Of a DNA stretch of 15,946 bases, positions 13,205 to 15,946 are shown one piece after another. Origin of the DNA: an uncultured Clostridia bacterium (GTDB taxonomy: Bacteria > Bacillota > Clostridia > Oscillospirales > CAG-272); the NCBI GenBank assembly GCA_947367285.1, contig CANBDB010000020.1, forward strand, positions 1 to 15,946. The letters are read 5' to 3'. Numbering within the stretch: the stretch's first letter is position 1; every line of letters begins with the position of its first letter. A program made the translations under genes and the position numbers. The notes under the pieces were generated by a model. The model saw nothing but the letters and a program-made list of their open reading frames with translations. It ran no database searches and was not told where the DNA came from.

Positions 13205-15406
13205 ATGAACATTATCAAAAGAAACGGTGAAGAAAATCGCTACAAAGGTAGTAAGATTATAAAAGCCGTATCAAAAGCAAATCAAGAAGTTCCTGAAGAA
13301 TCAAGATTATCAGATTTACAAATTCAAGTTATTGAAGAACGAGTTCGTAAAACACTTGAAACATTTAAGCATACACCGACAATCGAAGAAATTCAGGACC
13401 TTGTTATCTGGGAAATCATGCGTCAACAAGCTTATAGAGTAGCTCAACTTTATACTGAATACAGATATAAGCAAGCATTAAAACGTAAATCAAATACCAC
13501 AGATGACAGCATTCTTTCTCTGATTGAATATCAGAATGAAGAATTAAAACAAGAAAACTCAAACAAAAACCCAATGATTGCATCTACACAGCGTGATTAC
13601 ATAGCTGGTGAAGTAAGTAAGGATTTAACAAGACGAATTTTGTTACCTGAACATATTGTCAATGCACATGACCTCGGAATAATTCATTTTCATGATATGG
13701 ATTATTTCTTAATGTACATTTACAATTGTTGCCTTATCAATTTGGAAGACATGTTACAAAATAAAACTGTAATCACAGAGACTATGATTGATAAGCCTAC
13801 AACATTTGCAACAGCTGCGAATGTATCAACACAAATCATAGCACAAGTTGCATCAAATCAATATGGTGGCCAAACATTCAATCTTGCTCATCTTGCACCA
13901 TTCGTAGATTCATCAAGACAGAAACACAGACGTAAAGTCAGACTTGAAGGTGAAAAGGCTGGTATCAAGTATACAACTGAACAAGTAAATACTATTGCTG
14001 AAGCAAGAACACTTGATGAAATCAAATCTGGAATTCAGACAATTCAGTATCAACTGCTCACACTTATGACTACAAATGGACAAACACCATTTGTCTCAAT
14101 GTTTATGTATATGGGTGATGCTAAGAATGACCAAGAACGTCATGACCTTGCATTATTGATTGAAGAAGTATTAAATCAAAGAATTTATGGTATCAAGAAT
14201 GAAAAAGGTGTACTTGTAACACCTGCATTCCCTAAACTTTTATTTGTACTTGATGAAACAAATATGTATCCTGATAGTGATTATTACTATTTACGTGAAC
14301 TCGCAGCAAAATGTACAGCCAAGAGAATGGTACCTGACTACATCTCTAAGAAAAAGATGTTAGAATATAAAGGTGATATTTACGGTTGTATGGGTTGTCG
14401 TTCATGGCTCACACCTGATAGATTTACAGATAATGGTGTAGGTAATATTGCAAAAGCAAAGAATTACAATGAAGATACTCACAAATATTGGGGTAGATTC
14501 AATCAAGGTGTTGTTACACTTAACTTAGTAGATGTTGCATGTTCATCAGGACGTGATATGGAGAAATTCTGGCAAATTCTTGATGAAAGATTAGAACTTT
14601 GTCATGAAGCACTTAGATGTAGACATGAAAGATTACTCGGCACACCTGCCGATGTAGCCCCTATCTTATTCCGTCATGGTGCTATTGCTAGATTAGACAA
14701 AGGTGAAGTAATTGATGAGTTATTATATCACGGTTACTCAACAATCTCATTAGGTTATGCAGGGTTGTATGAAATGTGCAAATACATGACTGGTAAATCA
14801 CATACTGATAAAAGTGCCAAACCATTTGCTCTTGAAGTAATGCAAAGAATGAACGATGCTTGTAACAAATGGAAGAGAGAAGAAGATATTGACTATTCAA
14901 TCTATGGAACTCCTCTTGAATCAACAACTTATCGTTTTGCAAAGAAGTTACAAGAAAGATTTGGTATCATTGAAGATGTAACCGACCATAATTACATTAC
15001 AAATAGTTATCATATCAATGTAAGAGAAAACATCAATGCATTTGATAAGCTCAAATTTGAAGCAGAATTTCAGGCTTTATCACCAGGTGGAGCAATTTCA
15101 TATGTAGAAGTGCCTGATGAACAAGACAACATTCCTGCTATCATGGCATTACAAGAATGTATCTATGATAACATCCTTTATGCTGAAATCAACTCAAAGT
15201 CAGATTATTGTCATTGTTGTGGATTTGACGGAGAAATACAGATTATTGAAGATGAAAATAAGAAATTAGTTTGGGAATGTCCTAACTGTAAGAACAGAGA
15301 CCAGAATAAAATGAATGTAGCTCGTAGAACATGCGGTTACATCGGTACTCAATTCTGGAATCAAGGTCGTACTGAAGAAATCAAAGACAGAGTTCTTCAC
15401 TTATAA
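13205..15406 (+). CDS. nrdD: Anaerobic ribonucleoside-triphosphate reductase (class III)
   Basis: NrdD is a glycyl-radical enzyme that reduces ribonucleoside triphosphates to deoxyribonucleotides in the absence of oxygen. The protein is complete at 733 residues. It starts with an ATP-cone domain (about 1-95, with KRNGEENRYKGSKIIKAV). The catalytic barrel follows. Near the C-terminus a zinc-binding site is formed by CHCC (669-672) and C692-x2-C695. The glycyl-radical motif RRTCGYIG (707-714) puts the radical on G711. The activating enzyme NrdG, often the next gene, is not present here and would be needed from elsewhere. The gene is AT-rich with TTA leucines, unlike the genes to its left, so it may come from a phage or other mobile DNA, or from a different genome joined by assembly. 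A terminator follows. Confidence 0.96.
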   Translation: MNIIKRNGEENRYKGSKIIKAVSKANQEVPEESRLSDLQIQVIEERVRKTLETFKHTPTIEEIQDLVIWEIMRQQAYRVAQLYTEYRYKQALKRKSNTTDDSILSLIEYQNEELKQENSNKNPMIASTQRDYIAGEVSKDLTRRILLPEHIVNAHDLGIIHFHDMDYFLMYIYNCCLINLEDMLQNKTVITETMIDKPTTFATAANVSTQIIAQVASNQYGGQTFNLAHLAPFVDSSRQKHRRKVRLEGEKAGIKYTTEQVNTIAEARTLDEIKSGIQTIQYQLLTLMTTNGQTPFVSMFMYMGDAKNDQERHDLALLIEEVLNQRIYGIKNEKGVLVTPAFPKLLFVLDETNMYPDSDYYYLRELAAKCTAKRMVPDYISKKKMLEYKGDIYGCMGCRSWLTPDRFTDNGVGNIAKAKNYNEDTHKYWGRFNQGVVTLNLVDVACSSGRDMEKFWQILDERLELCHEALRCRHERLLGTPADVAPILFRHGAIARLDKGEVIDELLYHGYSTISLGYAGLYEMCKYMTGKSHTDKSAKPFALEVMQRMNDACNKWKREEDIDYSIYGTPLESTTYRFAKKLQERFGIIEDVTDHNYITNSYHINVRENINAFDKLKFEAEFQALSPGGAISYVEVPDEQDNIPAIMALQECIYDNILYAEINSKSDYCHCCGFDGEIQIIEDENKKLVWECPNCKNRDQNKMNVARRTCGYIGTQFWNQGRTEEIKDRVLHL

Positions 15407-15429
15407 TCATCATATCAAAACGATTATCA

Positions 15430-15463
15430 ACAGGCAGTGATATTATCGCTGCCTGTATTAATT
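15430..15463 (+). terminator. Terminator after nrdD
   Basis: A 12-bp stem (15430-15441 with 15445-15456) includes ACAGGCAG/CTGCCTGT and one T-G wobble, closing an ATT loop. The trailing ATTAATTT is a weak T tract. Confidence 0.7.
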
Positions 15464-15482
15464 TAACCGAGGTATATTATTT

Positions 15483-15831
15483 ATGGATAAAAAGAAATTT
15501 AAACACAAAAAATCAACCAATACAAACACAACACCTGTGAAATCAAAAAAGTCAATAAAAGATATGCTATTGACTCTGGCAAAAGGCATTGGTGCTATGT
15601 TGTTAATATATTTAATCATATTTGTAATAATAACAATTTACAATTATTTTGAAATGAAACATCATGGTTATGATTCATCAAAAGACGTTATTAACAAATA
15701 TATGATAGCAATGATGGACAACAAACACTCAAAAATGAACAAATGCTTAAATTATGATACTAATAATCATCATGAAATAAGTGTTATGCAAAGTTCATAT
15801 GCGGATGTATTAGAACAAATGAACATAACAT
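15483..15831 (+). CDS. Putative single-pass membrane protein, 3' end missing
   Basis: The first 116 residues of an unidentified protein. A Lys-rich, cytoplasmic-type N-terminus (about 1-30, starting MDKKKFKHKK) is followed by one strongly hydrophobic segment (about 32-55, LLTLAKGIGAMLLIYLIIFV) and then a hydrophilic, presumably external, domain (DVINKYMIAMMDNKH onward). That domain recalls the start of small SnoaL- or lumazine-binding-like domains in Clostridia, but I cannot assign a family. GAGGT at 15469-15473 lies nine bases before the ATG. Genomic sequence ends at 15831; the open frame continues to 15869 only through adapter sequence, so the last residues read there are false. Codon use matches nrdD. 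Confidence 0.65.

Positions 15832-15946
<115 letters not shown>

Overview
The window looks like an assembled contig from an anaerobic low-GC Gram-positive bacterium (Bacillota, most likely class Clostridia, gut- or rumen-type). The evidence is the rimO-pgsA pair, GGAGG-type ribosome binding sites, strong intrinsic terminators, a BspA-like leucine-rich-repeat lipoprotein, a cytoplasmic GH2 glycosidase beside GPH-type sugar symporters, and an oxygen-sensitive class III ribonucleotide reductase. This placement is inferred from gene content, not from a phylogenetic comparison.

Layout. (1) 18-1957, plus strand: trpS, then a TagO/WecA/MraY-type undecaprenyl-phosphate sugar-1-phosphate transferase whose only plausible start lies inside the terminator behind trpS. 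(2) 1994-5655, minus strand: a BspA-like LRR lipoprotein with its own promoter, then pgsA, then rimO (transcribed rimO to pgsA). (3) 5786-7046, plus strand: hpt and an RluA-family pseudouridine synthase, joined by a TAATG stop/start overlap. This operon is divergent from rimO-pgsA. (4) 7047-7411: a gene-free stretch full of hairpins, including a MITE-like palindromic element. (5) 7412-13138: a sugar-use locus with a GH2 beta-glycosidase (minus) divergent from two GPH-family cation:sugar symporters (plus), each under its own near-consensus promoter. (6) 13205-15831: nrdD and the start of a small membrane protein, in clearly more AT-rich DNA with different codon use. (7) 15832-15946: not biological. 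It is Tn5/Nextera adapter read-through followed by poly-G.

How the genes work together. The GH2 enzyme and the two symporters form the clearest functional unit: the symporters would import an intact beta-glycoside, which the cytoplasmic GH2 would cleave. All three promoters are TTGACA-17-TATAAT with an extended -10, both symporter messages start with the same small hairpin, and GTTCA/TGAAC repeats lie upstream of both. This suggests shared control by a regulator not present in the window. The remaining genes are housekeeping: aminoacyl-tRNA supply, phosphatidylglycerol synthesis, S12 modification, purine salvage, RNA pseudouridylation and anaerobic dNTP synthesis.

I found no convincing undescribed multi-gene system. 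The points most worth checking are the shared control of the glycoside locus, the unusual C-terminus and unresolved substrate of the GH2 enzyme, the terminator-embedded start of the sugar-phosphate transferase, the palindromic element at 7163-7281, and whether the nrdD end of the contig is really joined to the rest.
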